64,000 nt of DNA from JAGFIY01 sp964499285 (GCA_964499285.1 CAZCLA010000007.1:41923-105922), one strand, 5' to 3'. Shown: positions 19,701 through 27,772, counted from the stretch's first letter. Notes: generated from the letters alone by a model not told the origin. Made by a program: numbers and translations.

Positions 19701-19886
19701 GGTGATGTAAAGTTAACGGTGTTCGACGTAATGGGAAGAGAGGTTAAGATACTCATAAATAGACATCAGAACGCAGGGATTTATTCGGTTCAATTTAATG
19801 CAAACGAACTGTCTTCTGGAATTTATCTTTACAGACTTACATCGGGTGAATTTTCTCTTGTTCGAAAATTGATTTTACTTAAGTAG
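16782..19886 (+). CDS. Subtilisin-like serine protease (S8) with type IX secretion sorting domain
   Basis: The 1034-residue protein has a Sec signal (cleavage likely after MAQ, residue 20), a propeptide to about residue 150, and an S8 catalytic domain. The catalytic triad reads Asp183 (ILDSGLDD), His221 (GHGTHVTG) and Ser560 (GTSMACP); the oxyanion Asn329 lies in SAGNSAD. About 230 residues separate Asn329 and Ser560, so the catalytic domain holds a large insertion with a pre-peptidase C-terminal-like beta domain. Residues 640-940 are beta-sandwich modules. The C-terminal 80 residues start NYPNPFNPNTTI and end LVRKLILLK, the T9SS type A sorting domain. It is thus expected on the cell surface or outside. 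CGGAGG lies before the ATG. Confidence 0.93.
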   Translation: MKIKNIAILLFLPNFFLMAQKTDRIDYNYSNQERILLSVDQYIQLPPKLQSKILSGTLLEKISTKNLLLESKLISASESFSKVILYFEKEPTETQKSILESEGIECYWELWTPSSYNHPLGFIVANLPVEKFIKTLSLEFIKKMDTAEQQSYPHNNNGVQSINAPQVWNMGYDGSGVTIGILDSGLDDYYKGTDLPSNYQAMDYGFYPSIDPGVSNTVSGHGTHVTGSALGRGTLSNGHSHPNNGEGAFTGTAPGADLVFLKIGKDETSSASSDAMIAAMDAAVDIYNVDILSMSYGGWDAFHDGSIAKDQKADWVYDQGVPFFISAGNSADDNRHYSGTVAANSSSGFIQVNVSDPGDNQVALWFNLVWYDGLSTRNDLTLEYYDASYNQMSNIIMDPFPTESLRGTESLYSHYNYYITAAGSYYLKVVNNSPNSQKFHIYDDWGSYVTFQSPDMDYTVGSPGCADNAFTVGAYVSRETWTDSNGDSWHYNNYVLDDIAPFSSRGPRVDGYQKPSFTAPGHVVLSLRDTDVYTSFSNSWIDNDGIPGGAANYYRMQGTSMACPIAAGAGALLLQKNPSLTPGQIYTALISNTNTTGLGQVPNSIWGYGKLDIYQAVLNSGASALVDVDVQYLSIEDGPNHIGTASFVLSNIGGALLNFDITVEGNFSGYKIINDCYTISGISNRNQQNNQKNFLSEIITNKTTPKSVVNNRINQLRTLTGDNLLVLDDGTDSPETFIGWGDATDFQWRNEFDVPGTGFELDALNFFMRTETYSTNSVYVEITDAALNVLASGILDLSLSQNGKWYRATINPPINFDSGEKFFISIETVGSGINFPAGADKNGLIQNKSYYFNGATWINLNTLPGYENGAFLIRAEGDIGSTVDRITVSPESGSINPGSSRVIEITFNSEGLDDNVYEGEVHITTNGGNLDIPIDFIVDVENLSLLPKEYSLEQNYPNPFNPNTTIDYSIPKSGDVKLTVFDVMGREVKILINRHQNAGIYSVQFNANELSSGIYLYRLTSGEFSLVRKLILLK

Positions 19887-19916
19887 AATTTTTATTATTA
19901 AATAGTATTGAGGGTC

Positions 19917-22028
19917 ATGATGAAGATGAGAAAAGTATTTACATTTTGTTTGATTTTGATTTTTGGTGCAGCATTTAGTCATGCACAAGATAATTTCAGC
20001 GTTCAAGCTCGTTGGGCGGACGGATATTGTAGTGGAGCCTCAATTGTGGGAAACAATGCTTTCATCGGCAACGGATCATATTTAACAAGCCTTAATTTAA
20101 GTGATCCGGAAAACCCCGTATTTATTTCAAGTGTTTTGCTCGGGGGTAAAGTTCAAGATGTTTTTGTTGCAGGTAATTATGCATATGTATCTATCAATAC
20201 TTTAGGTTTTTCAATAATTGATATAAGTGATCCATCAAGTATGATTTTGATGGGTACCGGTGAATCATACAATATGTACTCAACCAAAATCTTTTATAAC
20301 GATGGATACATATATTTGGTTGACGGTGGAGGAATGATGGTTTATGATGTCTCTGATCCAGCAAATCCATTGTACATTTATCAATTTTTTTTGGATGGAA
20401 TCAACGATGTTTTCGTGCAGGGCAATTTTGCATATCTCGCATCAAAACATTCCGGAATGATAATTTACGATGTTGAGGATCCGACGCAGCCCGTTCTGAT
20501 TGGGTTTTTGGCTGGAAATTATTGGGGTAATTCTATTTGGGTAAACGGCACAACTGCATATTTAGGTGCTTCACAAGGAATAAAGATAATTGATATTACC
20601 GATAATTCTTCACCTCAGGAAATTTCTTCAATAAACGCCAATATTAAAAAATTACATTTTGATGATGAAAAAGTTTTTGCATTAGTGAATTACGGCGGTG
20701 TAATGATAGTTGATGTCTCAACCCCATCAAATCCGACAGTTGTAGGAGAAATAGGTGTGGATAATTTTAATCTCCCTTCTAATATTATTGCAGGCGGTAA
20801 TTTGCTCTTCATTTGTGACGGGGGATTAAAGATTTTTGATGTATCTAATCCCTCAGTTGTAAACAAGCTTTCACAATATGTTACGGGAAGTTATACAAGT
20901 GACATAAAGGTTAGAGATAACTTTGTATTTTTAACAGATTGGGAATGTGGTGCATTTATACTGAATGTAACTGCTAAAACTGATGCCGTTAAAATTTCCG
21001 AAGTAGTACCCGGGTTATCGAATAATAACTATAGAGGTTCCGCTATATCGGAAAATTTATTGTGCCTTGGATCGTTTCTTGGAATTTATTTTGTGGATAT
21101 TAGTGATATTTACAACCCGGAAATTATTGCTGAATTACCAACCGGCGGAATCAACGATCTGGAAATAATAGGAGACTACCTTTATGTATTGTTTAATAAT
21201 AGTATCAGTGTGCTGGACATAAGCGATCCGATCAATCCTAATGAGGTTAAAGTTATCGAAGGCAATGCAACCGATATTTTTGTTAAAGATGAATACGCAT
21301 ATGTAATTACAAATTCTGAAGATAAAGTTTCTATTTTCGATGTTTCCGACCCTTCAAATCCACAGTTTGTTGCTGAGTGGAATATACAAGACATCAATTT
21401 TGCGCGTAACATTTTTGTTGAAGGTAACTACGCTTATACCTGCGGGCATGGATTGAACATAACCGATATAAGCGATCCTAATACTCCGGTAGTAGTTGGT
21501 GTTCTACTAGGGGATTTTTGGTATTCTGTAGTTGTGAACGGAGATGACGCTTACATTGGTTCGGATGACGGAGTTAAAAGAATTGATATAAGCGATAAGG
21601 AAAATCCCGTATTAACCGGTGAGTTCGAATCACCATATACTTACACCGGTGAAATTGCATTCGGAAGTGATTTAATTTACTTTGCTCAAGCATGGAATGG
21701 ATTGTATATCTTGAAAGATAACTTTCCAACTAGCGTCAATGAAAATTATATACCGCAGAGTTTCTCGCTAGATCAAAATTATCCGAATCCATTTAATCCC
21801 ACAACTATCATTCAGTTTTCTATCCCAGCAGTTGAGTTACATTCCAATGTGTCTCTGAGAGTTTTTGATTTACTCGGTCGTGAAGTGACTATACTCTTAA
21901 ATAAAAACTTACTACCCGGGAAATATGAAATTGAGTTTAATGCCGAAGGATTAGCTTCGGGAGTTTACTTCTACCGACTTGATGCAGGCAGTTTCAGCCA
22001 AACAAAAAAGATGCTGCTGATGAGATAA
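19917..22028 (+). CDS. LVIVD-repeat beta-propeller protein with type IX secretion sorting domain
   Basis: ATG 19917 or 19920, shortly after AGGG at 19911-19914, is a better start than the TTG at 19908. After a Sec signal (FSHAQ), the protein repeats units such as GxAYLxxxxxGxxIxDISDPxxPxxxG more than ten times (for instance AYVSINTLGFSIIDISDPS, AYLASKHSGMIIYDVEDP), the LVIVD repeat that builds beta-propellers. The last 90 residues (from NYPNPFNPTTII near residue 621) are a T9SS type A sorting domain. The protein should be exported to the surface; propellers of this kind usually bind ligands and are not enzymes. It follows the subtilase after 30 bases and may be cotranscribed. Catalytic residues are not apparent. 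Confidence 0.88.
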   Translation: MMKMRKVFTFCLILIFGAAFSHAQDNFSVQARWADGYCSGASIVGNNAFIGNGSYLTSLNLSDPENPVFISSVLLGGKVQDVFVAGNYAYVSINTLGFSIIDISDPSSMILMGTGESYNMYSTKIFYNDGYIYLVDGGGMMVYDVSDPANPLYIYQFFLDGINDVFVQGNFAYLASKHSGMIIYDVEDPTQPVLIGFLAGNYWGNSIWVNGTTAYLGASQGIKIIDITDNSSPQEISSINANIKKLHFDDEKVFALVNYGGVMIVDVSTPSNPTVVGEIGVDNFNLPSNIIAGGNLLFICDGGLKIFDVSNPSVVNKLSQYVTGSYTSDIKVRDNFVFLTDWECGAFILNVTAKTDAVKISEVVPGLSNNNYRGSAISENLLCLGSFLGIYFVDISDIYNPEIIAELPTGGINDLEIIGDYLYVLFNNSISVLDISDPINPNEVKVIEGNATDIFVKDEYAYVITNSEDKVSIFDVSDPSNPQFVAEWNIQDINFARNIFVEGNYAYTCGHGLNITDISDPNTPVVVGVLLGDFWYSVVVNGDDAYIGSDDGVKRIDISDKENPVLTGEFESPYTYTGEIAFGSDLIYFAQAWNGLYILKDNFPTSVNENYIPQSFSLDQNYPNPFNPTTIIQFSIPAVELHSNVSLRVFDLLGREVTILLNKNLLPGKYEIEFNAEGLASGVYFYRLDAGSFSQTKKMLLMR

Positions 22029-22057
22029 GTTCAGCATTTTAACAGTTGTAAAGTACA

Positions 22058-22091
22058 GGGGACATTCAACGGATGTCCCTTATTTTTTTAT
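22058..22091. terminator. Intrinsic terminator between convergent genes
   Basis: GGGGACAT (22058-22065) pairs with ATGTCCCT (22073-22080) around a 7-base loop, followed by TATTTTTTTA on the plus strand. It can end the transcript of the LVIVD protein. On the other strand the hairpin lies just past the methyltransferase stop, without a long T tract. Confidence 0.75.
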
Positions 22092-22619
22092 GCTAAATAT
22101 TCTTCTCATTTCAAAGATTGCAATTCCGTATGCCACCGCAACATTTAACGATTGCTTGATCCCATATTGTTGAATCTCGATCGAGAAATCACATAGATCA
22201 ATAAATTTTTGAGACACGCCGGTTATCTCGTTTCCTAAAATCAAGCACAATGGAAATTCCGATTTTTCTAGTGAAGAATAATTTCTGCTTTTATCCGTTT
22301 GCTCAAGTGCACAGATTTTATATCCTTTGCTTCTTAATTCCTTTATTTTTGCAATCGGATCTTTAAGCCCCTCCCAATCGATACTATCTTGTGAACCTAA
22401 GGCAGTTTTCAGCACATCTTTCCTGGGAGGAAATGGAGTGTAACCGCTTGCATATAATTTTTCAATCATTGCTCCATCAGAAGTTCTAAAAATTGAACCG
22501 ACGTTATAACTGCTTCGTATACTATCCAATATTACAACAACAGGAAGTTTTTCAACGAGATGCAAAGTCTCGAGCGTACTTCTGTTAGCAGATATTTCTT
22601 CGTGTTTAAGTTTACGCAT
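22080..22619 (-). CDS. SpoU/TrmH-family RNA 2'-O-methyltransferase
   Basis: The 179-residue protein carries the three SPOUT methylase motifs: motif 1 SIRSSYNVGSIFRTSDG (Asn-Val-Gly-x-x-x-Arg), motif 2 LILGNEITGVS near residue 130, and motif 3 IQQYGIKQSLNVAVAYGIAIFE at the C-terminus. These form the knotted S-adenosylmethionine site of enzymes that methylate ribose 2'-OH groups in tRNA or rRNA. It lacks the N-terminal L30e-like domain seen in larger members. The RNA target is not decidable. Its start abuts the rlmN stop, so both are in one operon of RNA methyltransferases. Confidence 0.88.
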   Translation of the reverse strand: MRKLKHEEISANRSTLETLHLVEKLPVVVILDSIRSSYNVGSIFRTSDGAMIEKLYASGYTPFPPRKDVLKTALGSQDSIDWEGLKDPIAKIKELRSKGYKICALEQTDKSRNYSSLEKSEFPLCLILGNEITGVSQKFIDLCDFSIEIQQYGIKQSLNVAVAYGIAIFEMRRIFSIKK

Positions 22620-23680
22620 CAGACATTTTCCTTAATAGCAAGCTGACCGCAAGCTGCAGCAATATCATCACCTTGAGTATCGCGCAGCATCACCGTTACA
22701 TTATTTTTTCTTAGTTCATCTGCAAACTGATTAATCTTTTTCATGTCTGTTGGTACGAGCTCTGCCGAAATTCCATCCGGAGCCATATGTTTAATACTGT
22801 TAAAAGGAATTATATTAATCTTTGAAGGAATCGAACGGCACAGTTTTGTTATTGCACTAATATCTTCGTCTCGGTCATTGATATCTTTCAGCATCGTGTA
22901 TTCAAAAGTGATTCGAGTTTTAGTATGTTCGGAATAATACCGGATGGTTTCTTTCAGTTCTTTGAGAGAATATTTTTCATTTATCGGCATAATCTGATTC
23001 CTGATATCGTCAAAACATGAATGAAGCGATAAAGCTAATTTCACTCTCAAACCGGAATCTGCAAGATCAACAATTCTATGCGGAATTCCTGCCGTTGATA
23101 CAGTAATTTTCTGCCGGCTTACTCCGGTACTTTTCTCATCCGTAAAAATTTTCAATGAATTCAAAGTTCCTTGGTAATTTAAAAGTGGTTCGCCCATGCC
23201 CATATAAACTATGTTGGTTATTTTTTTAGGAGCAATCTCCAGAGAAGTAAGAATATACTGATCAACAATTTCTCCGGGGCTTAAGTTACGCTTATAACCC
23301 ATAAGACCTGTTGCACAAAATTTGCAATCGAGAGGACAACCAACCTGAGTTGATATACAGAGCGTTATTCTATCACCGTCCGGAATGATCACCGACTCAA
23401 TTTTTCTATTATCATAAGTTTCGAACAAGAATTTTTTGGTTTTTGTCGATTTTGATAGATTGACCGTTACATTCTTCAGAGTAATTAGCTTAAAATTATC
23501 TTTCAATTTTTGACGAAAATTTTTAGAAAGGTTGGACATTTGATCGAATTCGGTCGCATGCTGATTATACATCCAGTTGAAAATCTGTGATGCACGGAAT
23601 TTCTTTTCCCCGATTTCAGTCAATGTTTCTTGAAGATCTTCAAGTGACTGCCCTTTTAGAATTATTTTCTTCGAATTCAT
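22619..23680 (-). CDS. rlmN: 23S rRNA (adenine2503-C2)/tRNA (adenine37-C2)-methyltransferase RlmN
   Basis: I take ATG 23680 as start (MNSKKIILKGQSLEDL); an in-frame TTG at 23719 would add 13 residues that do not resemble the family. The 353-residue protein has the radical SAM motif CPLDCKFCATG (CxxxCxxC) near residue 115, GMGEPLLNY after it, and near the C-terminus MLRDTQGDDIAAACGQL, whose Cys is the methyl-carrying residue of RlmN. The enzyme methylates C2 of A2503 in 23S rRNA, and A37 in some tRNAs. The downstream spoU gene touches its stop codon. Confidence 0.95.
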   Translation of the reverse strand: MNSKKIILKGQSLEDLQETLTEIGEKKFRASQIFNWMYNQHATEFDQMSNLSKNFRQKLKDNFKLITLKNVTVNLSKSTKTKKFLFETYDNRKIESVIIPDGDRITLCISTQVGCPLDCKFCATGLMGYKRNLSPGEIVDQYILTSLEIAPKKITNIVYMGMGEPLLNYQGTLNSLKIFTDEKSTGVSRQKITVSTAGIPHRIVDLADSGLRVKLALSLHSCFDDIRNQIMPINEKYSLKELKETIRYYSEHTKTRITFEYTMLKDINDRDEDISAITKLCRSIPSKINIIPFNSIKHMAPDGISAELVPTDMKKINQFADELRKNNVTVMLRDTQGDDIAAACGQLAIKENV

Positions 23681-23877
23681 CGGTGCAAATATACTAAATT
23701 GAGAACTGGTTTTAATCAAGGACTTTATGTCGACTTTATTTTCACATATTCTTTTTTTAGATCAAATTGATATTGAAATTTGCTTCACCTTTATTTAGAT
23801 TCAAATACCTACATATCCGATGATAATGGATTTAATATCGTATTTGTCAACTCACAGAAAAACATAAAGGTATTTAC

Positions 23878-25020
23878 ATGAATTTTGAGTTTACTGAAGA
23901 TCAGTTAATGATTCAGCAGACAGCAAGAGAGTTTGCCGAAGCAGAAATTGCCCCCACTGCAATCGAACGAGATAAGGAAGGAATCTTCCCGACGGAGATA
24001 GTTAAAAAATTGGGAGAACTTGGTTTTATGGGAATGATGGTTTCTCCTGAATATGATGGTGCCGGAATGGATACTGTTAGCTATGTTCTGGCTATGATCG
24101 AAATTTCCAAAATTGATGCGAGCGTTGGCGTGATCATGTCGGTTAATAATTCCTTGGTGAATTTCGGACTTGAAAAGTGGGGCTCCGAATTTATTAAAGA
24201 CAAATTCCTTAAACCTCTTGCAAGAGGTGAAAAGTTGGGCGCATTTGCACTTAGCGAACCGGAAGCCGGAAGTGATGCGACACACCAGAAAACGAATGCA
24301 TACAAAGACGGTGATTACTGGGTTCTTAATGGTATTAAAAATTGGATCACAAATGGGCAGAGTGCGGATTATTTTATTGTAATGGCTCAGACTGATCCGG
24401 ATAAAAGGCATAAAGGTATAACAGCCTTTATAGTTGAGAAGGGAACCGAAGGATTTGATCATGGTGTAAAAGAAGATAAACTCGGAATCAGAAGTTCCGA
24501 TACTTGTTCGCTTACTTTTACGAACTGCAGAGTGCCGGAGGAGAACGTAATTTGGGAAGTTGGAAAAGGATTCAACTTTGCAATGAATACTCTAAACGGC
24601 GGCAGATATGGAATTGCATCACAAGCAGTTGGTATAGCTCAAGGTTCATTTGATCTTGCGCTTAAATATTCAAAGGAAAGAAAGGCATTCGGAACCGAAA
24701 TTGCTAACCATCAGGCAATACAATTTAAACTTGCCGAGATGGCTACAAAAATAGAAGCCGCAAAATTACTCACTCTTCAAGCAGCGGCGTTAAAGGATGA
24801 AGGAAGGAACTACATAAAGGAAGCCTCAATGGCAAAACTTTATTCATCTCAAATTGCGGTTGAATGTGCGCTTGAAGCAGTCCAGATTCATGGCGGCTAC
24901 GGATATGTTAGAGAATATGTTGTTGAAAGATTGCTTCGTGATTCCAAGATAACCGAGATTTATGAAGGTACTTCCGAAATTCAAAAAATAGTTATTGCCA
25001 GAGAACTGCTGAGAGATTAG
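23878..25020 (+). CDS. Acyl-CoA dehydrogenase (short-chain/butyryl-CoA type)
   Basis: The 380-residue protein is a full-length acyl-CoA dehydrogenase. It has the FAD/substrate signature GAFALSEPEAGSDA near residues 121-134 and IHGGYGYVREYVVERLLRDSKITEIYEGTSEIQ at the C-terminus; Glu363 in YEGTSE is in the position of the catalytic base of short-chain enzymes. It oxidises short acyl-CoA thioesters to 2-enoyl-CoA and passes electrons to ETF. Neither etfAB nor thiolase genes are nearby. GTG of the next gene overlaps its stop codon by one base. Confidence 0.93.
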   Translation: MNFEFTEDQLMIQQTAREFAEAEIAPTAIERDKEGIFPTEIVKKLGELGFMGMMVSPEYDGAGMDTVSYVLAMIEISKIDASVGVIMSVNNSLVNFGLEKWGSEFIKDKFLKPLARGEKLGAFALSEPEAGSDATHQKTNAYKDGDYWVLNGIKNWITNGQSADYFIVMAQTDPDKRHKGITAFIVEKGTEGFDHGVKEDKLGIRSSDTCSLTFTNCRVPEENVIWEVGKGFNFAMNTLNGGRYGIASQAVGIAQGSFDLALKYSKERKAFGTEIANHQAIQFKLAEMATKIEAAKLLTLQAAALKDEGRNYIKEASMAKLYSSQIAVECALEAVQIHGGYGYVREYVVERLLRDSKITEIYEGTSEIQKIVIARELLRD

Positions 25021-25298
25021 TGACTGATAAATTATTACTTCAAAAAGTGGAGCCTCTCGAAAATTTTTCGCTGAGGCTTTTCTATTCCAATGGTATCACA
25101 GGCGAGATAAACGTAAAGAATATTTTAATTGATGCTGAACAGGGAGAATTGCTTAACGAGGATAAATTTAAATCTGTATCGATTGACGATAAAACGAATG
25201 ATATTTTATGGGGAAACGGTTTTAAGTTATGCAAAAATGCCTCCTATAAAATAATTGAGTTGAAAAATTTAGCTTCAGCATTCAAGTTAGATTTATAA
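25020..25298 (+). CDS. DUF2442-like protein
   Basis: This 92-residue protein starts with GTG overlapping the acyl-CoA dehydrogenase stop. The pattern LQKVEPLENFSLRLFYSNGITGEINVKNIL, followed by FKSVSIDDKTNDILWGNGFKL, matches DUF2442, in which members often sit next to toxin-like DUF4160 proteins or stand alone. No DUF4160 gene is adjacent here. It has no signal or membrane segment. Function is unknown. Its last base is the first base of the following YidD-like gene, so it is translationally coupled on both sides. Confidence 0.65.
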   Translation: MTDKLLLQKVEPLENFSLRLFYSNGITGEINVKNILIDAEQGELLNEDKFKSVSIDDKTNDILWGNGFKLCKNASYKIIELKNLASAFKLDL

Positions 25299-25699
25299 TG
25301 AGATTAATAGTTCTAATATCAATTTTGAGTTATTCAGCAATTACTGCACAGACGGATTGGGAAAGATGGAGTAAAAAAGAAATATCAATTGTTCCCGACT
25401 CAATTAAAAAATCAAGTATCGATAATTCGTTTATGAGTTTCCTTTACAAATCATATAATTATATGATTTCCGATTTGGACGGTGATAATTGTGCATTTGA
25501 ACCGAGTTGTTCGCTCTTCTTTGTCGAAGCTGTAAAATCAACTAACTTTTTGGAAGGCGCTTTGCTGTTTGCAGATAGATTCGTTCGTGATCTGAACATT
25601 CTTAAAATGAATAATTATGAATTTAAGAACGGTAGATTTTATGATCCTATTGAGCATTATATTTTTCACCAAAATAAAGAAAAAGTTAATTCTCAGTGA
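25298..25699 (+). CDS. YidD-like protein with an N-terminal signal peptide
   Basis: The 133-residue protein has a short signal peptide (about residues 1-18, ending SAITAQ) and then a YidD-type core: MSFLYKSYNYMISDLDGDNCAFEPSCSLFFVEAVKSTNFLEGALLFADRFVRD. The CxFxPSCSxFxxEA motif corresponds to the CRFxPTCSxYxxEA of YidD, a small protein linked to YidC-dependent membrane insertion. Classical YidD is cytoplasmic or membrane-bound through an amphipathic helix and encoded next to rnpA and yidC. This one is predicted to be exported and lies next to two envelope proteins, so its role may differ. Confidence 0.75.
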   Translation: MRLIVLISILSYSAITAQTDWERWSKKEISIVPDSIKKSSIDNSFMSFLYKSYNYMISDLDGDNCAFEPSCSLFFVEAVKSTNFLEGALLFADRFVRDLNILKMNNYEFKNGRFYDPIEHYIFHQNKEKVNSQ

Positions 25700-26520
25700 A
25701 AATTATTTTTCTGATAATTGTATTTATTAGTGCAGAAGTTTTATTCTGTCAGAGCGACAGATCATTATTGCTTTCACCGGAAAACCGAATAAAATTCGGC
25801 GATGAACTATTTTGCGAGAGAGATTATCTGCGGGCTATTGATGAGTACAATGCATATCTAAATTTTTCCAGAAACGATACATTATTCGTCAAGATCGGGC
25901 TGGCGTATTATGAAATGAACCGCTTTGATGAAGCATCTAAAATATTATCCAAAGAAAATCTTCCTTTCGAAAATTTTAATACATCGATTATAAATGCAAT
26001 CAATTTTAAAAATGAAATGTACACTGATATATATGATAAGTCGGCGGTAGATAACGGCAGCGAACTTCAGAGAATTGCATCGCTTAAAGAGTATGTAGAA
26101 ATTAATGATAAAAAAAAATTCCTTGCACCTTTTGAGGAATCACTTCATCCGGAATTAGAAAAATTAATCAACCATAAAATTGATGCTCACTCAAAAAGTC
26201 CTTTTCTTGCCGGCGCGTTATCAGTCGTCATTCCGGGAACAGGTAAGGTCTATATTGGCGAAATAAGTGACGGGATAACTTCTTTGCTGCTAACGGGAAT
26301 TCTTTCATACTTGGTTTACAATAATTTCGATGCAGGGCATAATACACGTGCTTGGATTTTTGCCGGACTAGCAGCGTACTTTTATGCCGGAAATATATAT
26401 GGATCAGTAGCTTCCACTAAAAAATATAATGCGCGGATAAAAAATGATTTTGAAATTAGTATAAATCTATTTCTTGATGAAAATAATTATTTCATACCTC
26501 AATTAAATTTTTGTAAGTGA
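25696..26520 (+). CDS. TPR plus membrane-hairpin envelope protein (paralogue 1)
   Basis: The 274-residue product overlaps the YidD-like gene by 4 bases. It has a signal peptide (VLFCQSD), TPR-like helices at residues 30-90 (GDELFCERDYLRAIDEYNAYL), and a C-terminal hydrophobic block LAGALSVVIPGTGKVYIGEISDGITSLLLTGILSYLVY with further membrane segments. The PGTGKxYxGxxxDG pattern is like TM2/DUF5683 proteins. The next gene encodes a protein of the same layout, so the two are probably ancient duplicates. Function is unknown; context suggests a role with the YidD-like protein in the envelope. Confidence 0.6.
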   Translation: MKIIFLIIVFISAEVLFCQSDRSLLLSPENRIKFGDELFCERDYLRAIDEYNAYLNFSRNDTLFVKIGLAYYEMNRFDEASKILSKENLPFENFNTSIINAINFKNEMYTDIYDKSAVDNGSELQRIASLKEYVEINDKKKFLAPFEESLHPELEKLINHKIDAHSKSPFLAGALSVVIPGTGKVYIGEISDGITSLLLTGILSYLVYNNFDAGHNTRAWIFAGLAAYFYAGNIYGSVASTKKYNARIKNDFEISINLFLDENNYFIPQLNFCK

Positions 26521-27350
26521 ATGTGAGAATTAAATTAATCGTCATACTGCTTTTCTTTTGTGGAAATATTATTGCCCAGTCATTTTTAAAATCTCAAAAA
26601 ATTTTTGCTGATTCTTTGTTTTTCGCGGAAAATTATTTCGATGCTGTTACCGAATATAAAAGACTTCTCTTTTTTGATAAATCGACTGTTATTCGATATG
26701 ATGCTTATTCAAAAATAGCAGAAAGTTATAAAGGCGGAGGTTTTTTTGATGATGCAATAAAATATTTTGGACTTGCAAAAAAAAATACTTTAAATGATTC
26801 ACTTAGATGTTATACATCGCTGCAAATTGTTAGATGCAACCTGCTTAGAGGAACAATTAACAGAGCATTTACACTTCTTGATGAATCTGAATTTGATGAG
26901 TGCAGATCTTGTTTAGATGATATAAATTATTGGAGGATATGGGGACACATATTAAATGACGACTGGGAAAACGCATTAGTCATTCTTCAAACAACTTATC
27001 AAAACGAAGAATTGAAAAATCTTGCAAAAAATGTGATAAATGAAAAATATTCCGTTACTTTTGCAAAGGTAATTTCTTATATTTTACCGGGTGCAGGTCA
27101 GTTTTATACTGGTAATTATTTATCAGGTACCATTTCGTTCGGTTGGAATTTTTTGTGGGGTTATCTCACGGTTAATGCATTCGCGGCTGATCGAATTTTT
27201 GATGGGCTTGCCGTTGGTTCTTTGCTTTGGTCAAGATTTTATAAAGGCAATGTTGAAAATGCTGAGAAGTTTGCCGTTGAAAAAAATTATGAGGTTCACA
27301 GAAAAGCTCTTATTTATCTACAGAACAAATTTGAAGGACAAAAACCTTGA
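26517..27350 (+). CDS. TPR plus membrane-hairpin envelope protein (paralogue 2)
   Basis: The 277-residue product starts at a GTG (26517, with a second GTG at 26523) overlapping the previous stop. It repeats the layout of its neighbour: signal peptide (NIIAQS), TPR-like helices (DSLFFAENYFDAVTEYKRLLFF) and the C-terminal block KVISYILPGAGQFYTGNYLSGTISFGWNFLWGYL. PGAGQFYTG corresponds to PGTGKVYIG of paralogue 1. Four cysteines near residue 125-140 (DECRSCLDD region) have no counterpart there. Function is unknown. The ACT-domain gene starts within its stop codon. Confidence 0.6.
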   Translation: MNVRIKLIVILLFFCGNIIAQSFLKSQKIFADSLFFAENYFDAVTEYKRLLFFDKSTVIRYDAYSKIAESYKGGGFFDDAIKYFGLAKKNTLNDSLRCYTSLQIVRCNLLRGTINRAFTLLDESEFDECRSCLDDINYWRIWGHILNDDWENALVILQTTYQNEELKNLAKNVINEKYSVTFAKVISYILPGAGQFYTGNYLSGTISFGWNFLWGYLTVNAFAADRIFDGLAVGSLLWSRFYKGNVENAEKFAVEKNYEVHRKALIYLQNKFEGQKP

Positions 27351-27772
27351 GATTAACAGAAGAAGAAATCAGAAGAATCACTCTCTCCGCAATTGAAGAA
27401 TTAGGAGAGAATGCTACACCACAAAAAGTAAAGGAAATAGTCGAAGAAAGTTTGAGCAAATTCAAGCAGAATGTTCCGCTGGATAAAACCGCTCATACGA
27501 CCGGACGAGTTATATTAACATCGTTCGGATTGAACAACACAGGAATAGTTGCTGCAATCACAAAAGCACTCGGTGATGCTGAATGCGATATACAGGACAT
27601 AAGCCAAAAACTTATGGGCGAGTTTTTCACAATGATAATGCTTGTTGATATTACTCAATCAAGTTATTCTCTTAAAGATCTTCAGGAAAAAATGAACGAA
27701 ATTTCTAGCGAACTAAAAATAAAGATATTTCTTCAGCACGAAGATCTGTTTAGACAAATGCACAGAATTTAA
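27347..27772 (+). CDS. ACT-domain protein (UPF0237 family) with N-terminal helical extension
   Basis: The TTG start at 27347 overlaps the previous stop (TTGA). Residues 50-141 are a UPF0237 ACT domain: RVILTSFGLNNTGIVAAITKALGDAECDIQDISQKLMGEFFTMIMLVDI. ACT domains bind small ligands, often amino acids. The first 45 residues (LTEEEIRRITLSAIEELGENATPQKVKEIVEESLSKF) form a predicted helical extension that the usual 90-residue family members lack. UPF0237 and UPF0210 genes are adjacent in many bacteria, as here (next gene, 20 bases downstream). The partner relationship is well established; the biochemical role is not. Confidence 0.85.
   Translation: MRLTEEEIRRITLSAIEELGENATPQKVKEIVEESLSKFKQNVPLDKTAHTTGRVILTSFGLNNTGIVAAITKALGDAECDIQDISQKLMGEFFTMIMLVDITQSSYSLKDLQEKMNEISSELKIKIFLQHEDLFRQMHRI

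Noticed and set aside
23680..23719. TATATTTG-type (Bacteroidota -7) promoter before rlmN and earlier TTG start
   Set aside because: The -33 spacing is longer than the usual range, and clear sigma-70 type boxes elsewhere in the window argue against relying on it. The TTG start adds residues not seen in the family.
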